The position numbers and the translations under genes are program-made. DNA of 64,000 bases from Tepidimonas sediminis. GTDB taxonomy: Bacteria; Pseudomonadota; Gammaproteobacteria; Burkholderiales; Burkholderiaceae_C. This document shows positions 40,481 through 50,026 of the stretch, piece after piece. The number at the start of each line of letters is the position of its first letter. Position 1 is the first letter of the stretch. The stretch is from the NCBI RefSeq assembly GCF_007556605.1, contig NZ_VJND01000008.1, forward strand, positions 62,001-126,000, given 5' to 3'. Below the pieces are notes generated by a model, which worked only from the letters and a program-made list of their open reading frames with translations, had not been told where the DNA came from and did not search any database.

Positions 40481-43400
40481 ATGCCCGAGGAGCAGCCGGG
40501 ACCTGTCCGTCCCACCCCCCAGCCCGCGCCGCGCCGGCCGCGCGGTGGCCGGGCCGTGGCGGCGCTGCTGGCGGGTTGGGCGCTGGCGCTGCCGGTGCTG
40601 GCCGGGCCGCTGCCCGAGGCGCTGCGGCAGCACAGTGTGCCGGCGTGGGTCGTCGACCCCGCCGACGGCACCATCCACGACGCCAACGCCGCGGCGGTGG
40701 CGTTCTACGGCTACCCCGACCTGCCCTACGGCCGGCTCAACGTCACCCAGATCAACCAGCTCTCGGAGGCCGACATCCGGGCCGAGATGGCGCGGGCGCG
40801 CGAGGAAGGACGCGGCTACTACCTGTTTCCGCACCGGCTGGCCGACGGGCGCATCGTCACCGTGGAGGTGCACAGCAGCCCGATTCGCGTCGACGGCCGC
40901 GAGCTGCTGCTGTCGCTGCTGTTGCCGGAGAGCCGCAGCGTCACGCTGCAGCAGGAGCTGCAGCGCTACCAGACGCGGCTGGAAAGCCTGGTGGCGCAGC
41001 GCACCGAGCAGGTGCTGGGCGCGCAGCGGGCACGCAACCGCATCCTTGGCGGTGCGCTGGCCGTGGCGGCCGGCGCGCTGGTGGCGGTCTCGCTGGTGCT
41101 GGTGCAGCTGCGCCGTGCGCTGCGGCGCGAGCGCGCGCTGGCCAGCCGGCTGGAGGACGTGCTGCACGGGGCGCGGCTCGGCTACGGCCAGTGGGATCTG
41201 GTGCACGACCGCATCACGCTGCACCCGCGGCTGCTGCGCCTGCTGGGCGAGCGCGCCAGCCTGCCGCCGCTGACCAGCGCCCAGCTGGCCGAGCGGCTGC
41301 ATCCGGACGACCGTCGCGACATCCGTGACGCGGTGGTGCGGCATCTGAAGGGGCTGAGCGAGGCCGCAGACCTGCGCTTTCGCGTGCGCCACGCCGATGG
41401 GCACTGGATCTGGGTGCAGGCCTGGGGGCGCGTGACGGCGCGCGATCCGGCCAGCGGCCGTGCGCTGACCATGGCCGGCGTCATCCGCGATGTCGGCAAC
41501 GAGGTGGCGCTGGAGCAGTCGCGCGCCATCGCGCTGAGCGTGTTCCAGGACGCCGGCGAGGCCATCGTCGTCACCGACGAGCGCGGCGTCGTGCTGGAGG
41601 TCAACGAGGCCATGGTGCAGCTGAGCGGCTACCCGCGCGAGGAGCTGATCGGCCGCGGGCGGCTGCCGTGGCGACCGGTGCAGCGGCACGGCACGCCGGC
41701 CTGGCCGCGGCTGCGCCGGCTGCTGCTGCGCGAGGGCCGCTGGCGCGGCGAGGCGTGGTGGCGCCACCGCGACGGCCGCCTGATCCCGGTCATCGAGACC
41801 ATCTCGGCGGTGCGCGACGAGGCCGGCCGCGTCATCCGCTACGTGGCGCTGGCGCAGGACATCTCGGCGCTGAAGGCGCAGCAGCAGGCGCTGGAGCATC
41901 AGGCGTTCCACGACACGCTGACCGGCCTGCCGAACCGCGCGCTGCTGGCCGACCGCCTGGCGCTGGCGATCGCCACCGCGCACCGGCACCAGCGCCGCGT
42001 GGCGGTGGCCTACCTGGACCTGGACGGCTTCAAGGACGTCAACGATCGCCACGGCCACCCGCTGGGCGATGCGGTCCTGCGCGAGATCGCGCTGCGGCTG
42101 CAGCGTGCGCTGCGCGAGGGCGACACGCTGGCGCGCGTCGGCGGCGACGAATTCGTCGCCGTGCTGGCCGATCTCGACGAGGGCAACCGCTGGCAGGCGG
42201 TGGTGGAGCGGCTGATGGCGGTGTGCGCCGAGCCGGTCACGGGGCTCGACGCCGACGTCCACCTGACCACCAGCATCGGCGTGACGCTCTACCCCGACGA
42301 CGGCGCCGACGCCGAGGTGCTGCTGCGCCACGCCGACCAGGCGCTGTACCGCGCCAAGCGCGAGGGCAAGAACCGCTGGGTGCTGTTCGACCCGGCCGAG
42401 GACCGCGAGGCCGCCGCGCACGCCGAGCTGGTGGCCGACGTGCGCCGGGGACTGGCCGCCGGCGAGTTCGAGCTGCACCTGCAGCCGCGCGTGCGCCTGT
42501 CCGACGGCGCGGTGCTGGGCGCGGAGGGCTTGCTGCGCTGGCGCCACCCGCGCGACGGCCTGCGCCTGCCCGGCAGCTTCCTGCCCGCCATCGAGCAGGA
42601 CGACGTCATGATCGAGCTGGGCGAGTGGGTGCTGCACGAGGCGCTGCGGCTGCTGGCGGCCTGGCGGCGCGAGGGCCGTCCCTCCTGGCAGCTCTCGATC
42701 AACGTGGCAGCCCGCCAGCTGCGCGACCCCGCCTTCGCCGACCGTCTGGAGCAGGCGCTGCAGCAGCACCCGGAGGCGCCACCCGCGGCGCTGGAGCTGG
42801 AGATCGTCGAGTCCAGCGCGCTGGAGGGCGTGGAGGCGCTGGAGCGGCTGCTGGCGCGCTGCCGGGCGCTCGGCGTGGGGGTGGCGATCGACGATTTCGG
42901 CACCGGCTACTCGTCGCTGGCCTACCTGAAACGCCTGCCGGCCACGGTGGTCAAGATCGACCAGAGCTTCGTGCGCGACATCTTCGACGACCCGAGCGAC
43001 CTGCGCATCATCGAGGGCATCGTCGCGCTCGGGCACGCCTTCGACCTGGAGGTGGTCGGCGAAGGCGTGGAGACCGTGGAGCACGGGGCGCTGCTGCTGC
43101 GGCTGGGGGCCGACGTGGCGCAGGGCTGGGGCATCGCGCGCGCCATGCCCCCGGCGCAGTGGCCGGACTGGGTGGCAGGCTGGCGGACGCCGCCGGCCTG
43201 GCGGCAGTGGGCGGCGCTGGTGCGCTCGCCCTGGGCGCGGCTGCTGGTACAGGCCGAGATCCACCACCGCACCCAGCTGGCGCGGGCGCGCGAGGGCGAG
43301 CCGCTGGGTCCGCCACACGCCTGCCCGGTGCAGCGCGCGCTGCGCGAGGCGCTGCCGGCCAGCGTGCGCAGCGGGGCCGCCTACGCCCGGCTGGAGGCGG

Positions 43401-43627
43401 CGCACGAGGCCTTCCACGCCACCTCGGAGGCGCTGCGCACGGCCGCGCCGCTGCACGCCGGCCAACTGCAGGCGATCGAAGCCGCCCACCACGCCTGGCT
43501 GGAGGCGCTGCGCGAGCTGCTGGCCAGCCTCGCGCTACCATCGCCGCATGACGTCCCCGCCCCGGCCGGCACCGCGCCTGGTGCGCTGGCTGCCGATCCT
43601 GACCACGGTCCGCCACTACCGGCGTGA
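40481..43627 (+). CDS. Multi-domain PAS-GGDEF-EAL protein (cyclic di-GMP turnover)
   Basis: A 1048-residue protein. An N-terminal hydrophobic segment (about 25-42) and a PAS-like sensor (45-140) precede a membrane helix near 190-210, then two PAS domains (about 225-345 and 355-470), a GGDEF domain (about 480-640, motif VGGDEF) and an EAL domain (about 655-900) with signature EGLLRW in place of EALLRW; the catalytic set NVAARQL, DDFGTG and KIDQSF is kept. The last 120 residues contain HH, C and HEAFH positions resembling a CZB zinc-sensing domain. Both synthesis and hydrolysis of c-di-GMP are possible. ATG 40481 chosen over GTG 40472. Confidence 0.88.
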   Translation: MPEEQPGPVRPTPQPAPRRPRGGRAVAALLAGWALALPVLAGPLPEALRQHSVPAWVVDPADGTIHDANAAAVAFYGYPDLPYGRLNVTQINQLSEADIRAEMARAREEGRGYYLFPHRLADGRIVTVEVHSSPIRVDGRELLLSLLLPESRSVTLQQELQRYQTRLESLVAQRTEQVLGAQRARNRILGGALAVAAGALVAVSLVLVQLRRALRRERALASRLEDVLHGARLGYGQWDLVHDRITLHPRLLRLLGERASLPPLTSAQLAERLHPDDRRDIRDAVVRHLKGLSEAADLRFRVRHADGHWIWVQAWGRVTARDPASGRALTMAGVIRDVGNEVALEQSRAIALSVFQDAGEAIVVTDERGVVLEVNEAMVQLSGYPREELIGRGRLPWRPVQRHGTPAWPRLRRLLLREGRWRGEAWWRHRDGRLIPVIETISAVRDEAGRVIRYVALAQDISALKAQQQALEHQAFHDTLTGLPNRALLADRLALAIATAHRHQRRVAVAYLDLDGFKDVNDRHGHPLGDAVLREIALRLQRALREGDTLARVGGDEFVAVLADLDEGNRWQAVVERLMAVCAEPVTGLDADVHLTTSIGVTLYPDDGADAEVLLRHADQALYRAKREGKNRWVLFDPAEDREAAAHAELVADVRRGLAAGEFELHLQPRVRLSDGAVLGAEGLLRWRHPRDGLRLPGSFLPAIEQDDVMIELGEWVLHEALRLLAAWRREGRPSWQLSINVAARQLRDPAFADRLEQALQQHPEAPPAALELEIVESSALEGVEALERLLARCRALGVGVAIDDFGTGYSSLAYLKRLPATVVKIDQSFVRDIFDDPSDLRIIEGIVALGHAFDLEVVGEGVETVEHGALLLRLGADVAQGWGIARAMPPAQWPDWVAGWRTPPAWRQWAALVRSPWARLLVQAEIHHRTQLARAREGEPLGPPHACPVQRALREALPASVRSGAAYARLEAAHEAFHATSEALRTAAPLHAGQLQAIEAAHHAWLEALRELLASLALPSPHDVPAPAGTAPGALAADPDHGPPLPA

Positions 43628-45332
43628 GACCGCCACCGCCGACGCCGTGGCCGCGGCGGTGGTGGCCCTGATGCTGATCCCGCAGAGCCTGGCCTACGCG
43701 CTGCTGGCCGGCATGCCCCCCGAAGCCGGCCTGATCGCCAACATCGCACCGCTGGTGGCCTACGCGCTGCTGGGCACCAGCAGCGCGCTGGCGGTGGGAC
43801 CGGCGGCGGTGACCTCGCTGATGACGGGGGCGGCCGCCGGCGCGCTGCACGCCAGCGGCAGCCCCGGCTACGCCTGGGCGGTGTGGTGGCTGGCGCTGCT
43901 GGCCGGGCTGTTCTCGCTGCTGCTGGGGGTGCTGCGGCTGGGGGCGCTGGCGCAGTGGCTCAGCCACCCGGTGCTGCACGGCTTCGTGGCCGCCTCGGCG
44001 ATCCTGATCGCCGCCAGCCAGCTGCGCCACCTGCTCGGGGTGGAGGCCGCGGGCACGGTGCTGCCGGACCTGCTGCCGGCGCTGGTGCGCGCGCTGCCCG
44101 ACGCCCACGCGCCGACGCTGGCCTTCGGACTGGCGACGCTGGCGGCCCTGTGGCTAGCGCGGCGCCACGCCGCCGCGCTGCTGCGCCGCGCGGGCTGGCC
44201 GGCGGCGCGCGCGGCGCTGGCGGCCAAGGTGGCGCCGGTGCTGGTGCTGGCGGCAGCCACGGCGGCAAGCGCCTGGGGCGACGCGGCCGCGCACGGCGTG
44301 CGCGTGGTCGGCACGGTGCCGGCGGCGCTGCCGTCGTGGACGTGGGCGCCGGCCGAGGCGTGGCGCTGGGAGATGGTGCAGCCGCTGCTGCTGCCCGCGC
44401 TGCTGCTGGCGCTGGTGGGCTTCGTCGAATCGGTCTCGGTGGGCCAGTCGCTGGCGGCGCGGCGGCGCGAGCGCCTCGACCCCGACGCCGAGCTGCGCGC
44501 GCTCGGCGCGGCCAACGTCGCCGCCGCGTGCAGCGGCGGCTTTCCGGTCACCGGCGGCTTCGCGCGCTCGGTGGTCAACTACGAGGCCGGTGCGCGCACG
44601 CCGCTGGCCGGCCTGTGGACGGCGGCGGCGCTGGCGCTGGCGGCGTGGCAGCTGACGCCGCTGCTGGCGCCGCTGCCGCAGGCGGCGCTGGCGGCCACCA
44701 TCGTCGTGGCGGTGCTGGGGCTGGTGGACGCGCCGGCGTTCGCCCGCGTCTGGCGCTACAGCCGCAGCGACTTCACCGCGATGGTGCTGACGCTGCTGCT
44801 GACGCTGACCGCCGGCGTGGAGACGGGGCTGGCCGGCGGGGTGCTGACCAGCGTGGCCCTGCTGCTGTGGCGCCACAGCCGGCCGCACATCGCGGTGGTG
44901 GGGCGCGTGCCGGGCACCGAGCACTTCCGCAACGTGCGCCGCCACCGCGTGCAGACCTGGCCGCAGGTGCTGTCGCTGCGCATCGACGAGAGCCTGACGT
45001 TTGCCAACGCGCGCTTCCTCGAGGACTGGATCGCCGCCGCGGTGGCCGCGCAACCGGCGGTGCGCCACGTGGTGCTGCAGTGCTCGGCGGTCAACGACAT
45101 CGACGCCAGCGCGCTGGAGAGCCTGCTGACGATCGAGGAGCGGCTGGCCGCCGCCGGCGTGACGCTGCACCTGTCGGAGGTCAAGGGTCCGGTGATGGAC
45201 CGCCTGCAGCGCAGCGAGCTGCCGCAGCGCCTGGCCGGCCGCATCCACCTGACGCACCACCAGGCGGTGCAGGCGCTGACGGACTGCCCCGCGCAGGACG
45301 TCTCCGGCGGGGCGGAGCGGACGGGCGAGTAA
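43548..45332 (+). CDS. SulP-family inorganic anion transporter
   Basis: A 594-residue inner-membrane transporter with about 10-12 helices; early VALMLIPQSLAYALLAGMPP is the SulP signature, and a C-terminal STAS domain (from about residue 470) contains LQCSAVNDIDASALESLLTI. Substrate (sulfate, bicarbonate or other anion) cannot be told. Its ATG lies 80 bases inside the end of the PAS-GGDEF-EAL gene in another frame, so the two may be translationally linked. Confidence 0.9.
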   Translation: MTSPPRPAPRLVRWLPILTTVRHYRRETATADAVAAAVVALMLIPQSLAYALLAGMPPEAGLIANIAPLVAYALLGTSSALAVGPAAVTSLMTGAAAGALHASGSPGYAWAVWWLALLAGLFSLLLGVLRLGALAQWLSHPVLHGFVAASAILIAASQLRHLLGVEAAGTVLPDLLPALVRALPDAHAPTLAFGLATLAALWLARRHAAALLRRAGWPAARAALAAKVAPVLVLAAATAASAWGDAAAHGVRVVGTVPAALPSWTWAPAEAWRWEMVQPLLLPALLLALVGFVESVSVGQSLAARRRERLDPDAELRALGAANVAAACSGGFPVTGGFARSVVNYEAGARTPLAGLWTAAALALAAWQLTPLLAPLPQAALAATIVVAVLGLVDAPAFARVWRYSRSDFTAMVLTLLLTLTAGVETGLAGGVLTSVALLLWRHSRPHIAVVGRVPGTEHFRNVRRHRVQTWPQVLSLRIDESLTFANARFLEDWIAAAVAAQPAVRHVVLQCSAVNDIDASALESLLTIEERLAAAGVTLHLSEVKGPVMDRLQRSELPQRLAGRIHLTHHQAVQALTDCPAQDVSGGAERTGE

Positions 45333-45355
45333 CGGCGCCGCCTGCCAAACGCAAA

Positions 45356-45378
45356 GGCCCCGCCATGCTGGCGGGGCC
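45356..45378 (-). terminator. Terminator shared by rplS and sulP genes
   Basis: Ten-base perfect arms GGCCCCGCCA and TGGCGGGGCC around a three-base loop. On the minus strand it is followed by TTTGCGTTT, a reasonable tail for ending the rpsP-rimM-trmD-rplS transcript. It lies between two convergent genes and may work for both. Confidence 0.7.
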
Positions 45379-45390
45379 CTGCGACGAGGC

Positions 45391-45456
45391 GCCGATCTTT
45401 TGGCGAAAGATCGCCGCTTACGCGCCGATCTTTTGATGAAAGATCGCCGCTTACGC
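45391..45456. repeat. Two 33-base tandem copies of the rplS tail including its stop codon
   Basis: Units 45391-45423 and 45424-45456 differ at only a few positions, and a third partial unit (from 45457) lies within rplS. Each full unit contains TAA in the rplS frame (45451-45453 and 45418-45420), so the protein end is unaffected. In RNA, AAAGATCGGCGC and GCGGCGATCTTT pair with one mismatch, so every unit forms a hairpin. The 33-base length is exactly 11 codons. Confidence 0.85.
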
Positions 45457-45807
45457 GCCGATCTTTTCCTTGATGCGGGCGGCCTTGCCGGTGCGGCCGC
45501 GCAGGTAGTAGAGCTTGGCGCGGCGCACGGCGCCGCGGCGCTTGACCTCGATGCTGGCGATCAGCGGGCTGTACAGCGGGAAGGTGCGCTCCACGCCCTC
45601 GCCGTTGGAGATCTTGCGCACGATGAAGCTGCTGTTGAAGCCGCGGTTGCGCTTGGCGATGACGACGCCTTCGTAGGCCTGGATGCGCTTCTTGTTGCCC
45701 TCGATCACGTAGACGTTGACGACCACCGTGTCGCCGGGGTTGAAGTCCGGGATGGGCTTGTTGAGGCGGGCGATTTCTTCCTGCTCGAGGATCTGGATCA
45801 GGTTCAT
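45451..45807 (-). CDS. rplS: Ribosomal protein bL19
   Basis: Large-subunit protein at the subunit interface. The 118-residue product has [60 protein letters not shown] and [20 protein letters not shown]. Last gene of the rpsP-rimM-trmD-rplS operon. Its final codons and stop are tandemly duplicated downstream. Confidence 0.97.
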   Translation of the reverse strand: MNLIQILEQEEIARLNKPIPDFNPGDTVVVNVYVIEGNKKRIQAYEGVVIAKRNRGFNSSFIVRKISNGEGVERTFPLYSPLIASIEVKRRGAVRRAKLYYLRGRTGKAARIKEKIGA

Positions 45808-45930
45808 GGTGCTTCACCGTGATCGTGGCTGCGCCGCACATCGCACACACGGATGGATCTGCCTGGACGGGCCCGGCCCGCCGCCATCCGCACGCCCAGG
45901 GTGCCCGGCACCCCGAAGCCAGCCAGAGGA

Positions 45931-46740
45931 TCAAAGCTTTTGATTATAACCTTGGCCCTGCAGCCACGCCAAGTCCTCCGCGCTCAGGCGGCCGGCGGCG
46001 CGGGCGGCGGCCAGCAGGTCCGGACGCGCCCGTGCGGTGCGCAGCAGACGCTGCTGGCGCCGCCACGCCTCGATGCGCGCATGGTGGCCGGACAGCAGCA
46101 CCTCCGGCACGCCCTGCGGGCCGGCCGGCCCGTGCCAGACCTCCGGCCGCGTGTAGTGGGGACAGTCGAGCAGCCCGTCCAGCGCCGGATGGAAGCTGTC
46201 CTGCACGGCGCTGCTCTCGTCGCCGAGCACGCCGGGCTGCAGCCGCGCCACCGCGTCCAGCAGCGCCAGCGCAGCGAGCTCGCCGCCCGACAGCACGAAG
46301 TCGCCGAGGCTGATCTCCTCGTCGACGCAGGCGTCGACGAAGCGCTGGTCGATGCCCTCGTAGCGGCCGCACAGCAGGATCGCCCCCGGGCCGTCGGGTG
46401 CGGCGTGGCGCGCCACCAGCGCATGGTCCAGCCGCCGCCCGGCTGGCGAGAACAGCACCGTCGGCACCTCCGGCGCCGCCGCCGGCGCGCGCACCGCCGG
46501 CAGCCCGCGGTCGGCACGCACCGCCTGCCAGCAGCGCCACAGCGGCTCGGCCATCATCACCATGCCGGGGCCGCCGCCGAACGGGCGGTCATCCACGCGC
46601 CGGTAGCCGCCGTCGGCGAACTCGCGCGGCGACCACAGGCGCACCTGCACCGCGCCGCTGGCGAACGCACGGCGCGTCACGCCGGCGGCCAGCCACGGCT
46701 CGAAGAGCTCCGGAAACAGCGTGATGACGTCGAAGCGCAT
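45931..46740 (-). CDS. trmD: tRNA (guanine37-N1)-methyltransferase TrmD
   Basis: SPOUT-class enzyme that methylates G37 next to the anticodon. The 269-residue product contains [49 protein letters not shown] and [17 protein letters not shown], all diagnostic. Lies 31 bases after rimM in the ribosomal operon. Confidence 0.97.
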   Translation of the reverse strand: MRFDVITLFPELFEPWLAAGVTRRAFASGAVQVRLWSPREFADGGYRRVDDRPFGGGPGMVMMAEPLWRCWQAVRADRGLPAVRAPAAAPEVPTVLFSPAGRRLDHALVARHAAPDGPGAILLCGRYEGIDQRFVDACVDEEISLGDFVLSGGELAALALLDAVARLQPGVLGDESSAVQDSFHPALDGLLDCPHYTRPEVWHGPAGPQGVPEVLLSGHHARIEAWRRQQRLLRTARARPDLLAAARAAGRLSAEDLAWLQGQGYNQKL

Positions 46741-46771
46741 GGCGCACGGCGGCCGCGGCCGGAGCCGCCGG

Positions 46772-47374
46772 TCAGTCGTCGTAGTCGGGCTGCCAGTCCA
46801 CCGTGATGCGGCGCGCCTCGAGGTCGACGCGGTCGACGTAGGCGCCGACGAACGGAATCAGGCGCTGGCGCGGCGGCGCCGTCACGGCATCCTCCAGACA
46901 CAGCACGGCGTGCGGGCCGGTGCTGATCAGGTCGCGCACCACGCCCAGCGTCACGCCTTCGCGGTTGACCACCTGCAGGCCGATCAGGTCGACCCAGTAG
47001 AACTCGTCCGGATCGTCGGTGGGGGGGAAATCGGCGCGCGCCACGTGCACGACGGCGCCGCGCAGGCGCTCGGCGGTGCTGCGGTCGGCCACTCCCTCGA
47101 AGCTGGCGACCCAGGCATCGCCGTGGCGGCGCACGTGGCGCACGCGCACCCGCACCGGCTGCGCGAAGGCGTCGAACGTGCGCGCCAGCGGACCGTCGAC
47201 CGGCGGCGTGAGGAACCAGCGCCGCGCGTGCGCCAGCGCGGCTCCGCCCTGCGGCACGCCGTGCACGCGCACCCAGCCGCGCACGCCCCAGGCGTCGTGC
47301 ACGCGGCCGAGCTCGACGGCGTCGGGCGGCAGCGGCGCCGCCTCCCACGCCATCGCGCCGGTGGCCGACTGCAT
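46772..47374 (-). CDS. rimM: 16S rRNA processing protein RimM
   Basis: Ribosome maturation factor that binds S19 and helps assemble the 30S head. The 200-residue product has [20 protein letters not shown] at the N-terminus and a C-terminal PRC-barrel with [20 protein letters not shown] and [21 protein letters not shown] second ATG seven codons in (47353) is also possible. Between rpsP and trmD. Confidence 0.94.
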   Translation of the reverse strand: MQSATGAMAWEAAPLPPDAVELGRVHDAWGVRGWVRVHGVPQGGAALAHARRWFLTPPVDGPLARTFDAFAQPVRVRVRHVRRHGDAWVASFEGVADRSTAERLRGAVVHVARADFPPTDDPDEFYWVDLIGLQVVNREGVTLGVVRDLISTGPHAVLCLEDAVTAPPRQRLIPFVGAYVDRVDLEARRITVDWQPDYDD

Positions 47375-47385
47375 CGGGGCGGGGA

Positions 47386-47661
47386 TCAGGCCGCGGCCGT
47401 CTCGGCGGCGGCCGGGGCCACCTTGGGCGCCTGCTTGATCAGGCGCGCCACCGTGTCGGACGGCTGCGCGCCGACGCTGAGCCAGTAGGCCAGGCGGTCC
47501 TGCGCGATGTTGAGGGGCACGTCCTGGCCGCGCGCGATCGGGTTGTAGAAGCCGATGCGCTCGATGAAGCGGCCGTCGCGACGGCAGCGCTTGTCGGCAA
47601 CGACGATGTGGTAGAACGGGCGGGCCTTCGAGCCGCCACGGGCGAGTCGGATGACGACCAT
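47386..47661 (-). CDS. rpsP: Ribosomal protein bS16
   Basis: Small-subunit assembly protein, 91 residues, beginning [20 protein letters not shown] and containing [17 protein letters not shown] and [18 protein letters not shown]. First gene of the leftward ribosomal operon. Confidence 0.97.
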   Translation of the reverse strand: MVVIRLARGGSKARPFYHIVVADKRCRRDGRFIERIGFYNPIARGQDVPLNIAQDRLAYWLSVGAQPSDTVARLIKQAPKVAPAAAETAAA

Positions 47662-47789
47662 GGGTTATCCTTGGAAATCTTGTCGATGACGGTGGACAAA
47701 GGCAACGCCTTCAGACACGGCGGCCGGCGCGGCCCGAAGCGGACCGGCCAAGCGAAACGTTGCGAACCTGCCATTATAGCCGGACCCTC

Positions 47790-48356
47790 GTGAAGACCAT
47801 CCTGATTCGCCCAAGCCGCGACGACGACCTGCCCGCCATCGCCGCGCTGTACGGCCACCACGTGCGCCACGGCACCGGCACCTTCGAAACCGAGCCGCCG
47901 ACGGTGGCGGAGATGGCCGCGCGCCGCGCCGACGTGCTGGCCAAGGGCCTGCCGTGGCTGGTGGCGGAAGTCGACGGCGCGGTGGCGGGCTTTGCCTATG
48001 GCAACTGGTTCAAGCCGCGCCCGGCCTACCGCTACTCGGTGGAGGACTCGATCTACGTGGCGCCGCAGGCGCTGGGACGCGGCCTCGGGCGCGCACTGCT
48101 GGCCGAGCTGCTGGCCCAGCTGGAGGCGCGCGGCATCCGGCGGGTGATGGCCGTCATCGGCGACTCGGCCAACGCCGCCTCGATCGGCCTGCACACGGCG
48201 CTGGGCTTCGAGCGTGCCGGCGTCATCCCGGCGTGCGGCTGGAAGTTCGGTCGCTGGCTCGACATCGTGCTGATGCAGCGCAGCCTGGGCTGGGGGGATC
48301 GCACGCCGCCGGACGAGGAGGCGCCCGCAGGCGACGGCGCCGCGGCAGCCCCGTAG
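47790..48356 (+). CDS. GNAT acetyltransferase, phosphinothricin acetyltransferase-like
   Basis: A 188-residue N-acetyltransferase. The conserved GTGTFETEPPTVAEMAARRA opening, GFAYGNWFKPRPAYRYSVED, acetyl-CoA loop QALGRGLGRALLAELL and AASIGLHTALGFERAGVIPA match the PAT/YncA/MnaT group, which acetylates methionine sulfone, sulfoximine or phosphinothricin-like amino acids. GTG 47790 is selected as start, giving KTILIRPS as the first strand. Divergent from rpsP. Substrate not determined by sequence. Confidence 0.88.
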   Translation: MKTILIRPSRDDDLPAIAALYGHHVRHGTGTFETEPPTVAEMAARRADVLAKGLPWLVAEVDGAVAGFAYGNWFKPRPAYRYSVEDSIYVAPQALGRGLGRALLAELLAQLEARGIRRVMAVIGDSANAASIGLHTALGFERAGVIPACGWKFGRWLDIVLMQRSLGWGDRTPPDEEAPAGDGAAAAP

Positions 48357-48432
48357 CGCCGGCGCCGGGGGTGGCCACCCCCTCGCGTCCTCCCCTCCCC
48401 CCGGTCCGATGCCCTGGTTGTCTCGACTTCCG

Positions 48433-48915
48433 ATGAACGCCGCTTCCCTCGACACCTCCCGCCGACGTCCGCGCCACAAAACGGTGGCGGCGTGGCTGGC
48501 CTTCGTCGGCGGTGCCTTCGGCTGGCACCGCTTCTACCTGCACGGCCTGGGCGACGCCTGGGGCTGGGCGCACGCGGTGCCCACGGCGCTCGGCCTGTGG
48601 GGCGTGGACCGCGTGCTGACCTACGGCCAGGACGACAAGCTGTCGTGGGTGCTGTTGCCCTTCCTCGGTCTGTCGCTGGTGGTGGCGTGCCTGAGCGCCA
48701 TCCTCTACGCGCTGCAGCCCCCCGAGCGCTGGAACGCGCGCCACAATCCGCAGCTGCCGCCCGAGGCGCCGGCCGGCCAGACGAACTGGCTGACGGTGCT
48801 GGCCATCGTGCTGGCGCTGATGGTGGGCGCCACCGCCTTCATGGCGGGGCTGGCGTTCAGCTTCCAGCGCTATTTCGAGTACCAGGTGGAACAGGGGCTG
48901 CTGATCAGCCAGTGA
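48433..48915 (+). CDS. TM2-domain membrane protein
   Basis: A 160-residue inner-membrane protein. After a basic N-terminus, KTVAAWLAFVGGAFGWHRFY and LHGLGD form the TM2 motif (two short helices joined by a conserved aromatic and Gly/Arg turn), followed by further helices around LSWVLLPFLGLSLVVACLSA and LTVLAIVLALMVGATAFMAG. ATG 48433 is used; 48409 would extend it by eight residues. Function unknown. Confidence 0.75.
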   Translation: MNAASLDTSRRRPRHKTVAAWLAFVGGAFGWHRFYLHGLGDAWGWAHAVPTALGLWGVDRVLTYGQDDKLSWVLLPFLGLSLVVACLSAILYALQPPERWNARHNPQLPPEAPAGQTNWLTVLAIVLALMVGATAFMAGLAFSFQRYFEYQVEQGLLISQ

Positions 48916-48945
48916 CGCGCACCGTGTGGCCCGCCTGGGCCGCGG

Positions 48946-49905
48946 CTACTGCGTCAGCGCCTCGGTCACCAGTATCCAGCCCGACAGCGTCAGCACCGCC
49001 AGCGCGGTGGAGACCGCCGTGGCGGCGGTGACGTCCTCCTGCGCGACGCGGTAGCGCTGCGCGAACAGGAACACGTTGGCCCCCACCGGCACGCCGGCGG
49101 CCACCACCAGCACCGTCCACGGCAGGCCGCGCAGTCCCCAGACCCACGCCGACAGCGCCACCAGCACCGGCAGCGCCACGTTCTTGGCCAGCGCCACGCG
49201 CAGCGCCGTGCTCCAGCGCCCCGCCAGCGGCGTGTGCGCCAGGCTGATGCCCACCAGCACCAGCGCCAGCGGTCCGAACGCCTGCCCCAGCAGGTGCAAC
49301 GGGCGATCGACCACCTGCGGCAGCGGCCAGCCCAGCGCCCCCCACGCCAGCCCGCAGGCGATCGGCAGCGGGATCGGGTGGATCACCGCGCCGCGCAGCG
49401 CCGACCAGGCGGCGCGCAGCACGCGCGCACGGCCCGGGCCGGCGCCGGCACCACTGGCGGCGCGCGCCTCGGCCAGCTCCAGCGCCACGCTGGCCAGCGT
49501 CAGCAGGATCAGCGCGTGCACGGCGATCAGCGTCAGCAGGGTCACCAGCCCCGCCTGCCCGTAGGCCAGACCGATCAGCGCGATGCCGATCATCACCAGA
49601 TTGGAGAACGTCCCGCCCAGCGCCAGCACGATGCCGCGCGGCTGCCAGCCCCACCCCGCGATCTGCAGCGCCAGCCACGGCAGCGCGGCGCTGAAGTAGG
49701 CCGCGATCGGCCGCCAGTCCAGCTGCTCCAGCCGCACCTGGCTCATGGTGCGGAACAGCAGCGCCGGGATCAGCAGCACGAAGACGAGGTTGGACAGGTC
49801 CTTGACCGCCGCGGCCCCCACCCAGCCGCGCCGGCCCGCCACCAGCCCGGCGGCGATCAGCAGGAACACCGGCACCAGCGCCTGAAACACGGGATGATCG
49901 GTCAC
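48946..49905 (-). CDS. AEC (auxin efflux carrier) family transporter
   Basis: A 319-residue inner-membrane protein with about ten helices split by a central loop (about 155-175). FQALVPVFLLIAAGLVAGRR at the start, LALGGTFSNLVMIGIALIGL and GVPVGANVFLFAQRYRVAQE near the end are family features. Bacterial members export or exchange organic acids such as malate. GTG 49905 is chosen because it gives the proper first helix. Confidence 0.85.
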   Translation of the reverse strand: MTDHPVFQALVPVFLLIAAGLVAGRRGWVGAAAVKDLSNLVFVLLIPALLFRTMSQVRLEQLDWRPIAAYFSAALPWLALQIAGWGWQPRGIVLALGGTFSNLVMIGIALIGLAYGQAGLVTLLTLIAVHALILLTLASVALELAEARAASGAGAGPGRARVLRAAWSALRGAVIHPIPLPIACGLAWGALGWPLPQVVDRPLHLLGQAFGPLALVLVGISLAHTPLAGRWSTALRVALAKNVALPVLVALSAWVWGLRGLPWTVLVVAAGVPVGANVFLFAQRYRVAQEDVTAATAVSTALAVLTLSGWILVTEALTQ

Positions 49906-50026
49906 GCCCGGCAGTGTAGCGGCGCAGGCTGCGGCGGGCTGTCGCGGCGGCGGGGATGGGCAGCACCGCCGGGCCGAGCTGTTTCGGCCTCCATGGGACC
50001 CGGCGGGGGCCGGGAGGCGGGTCACG

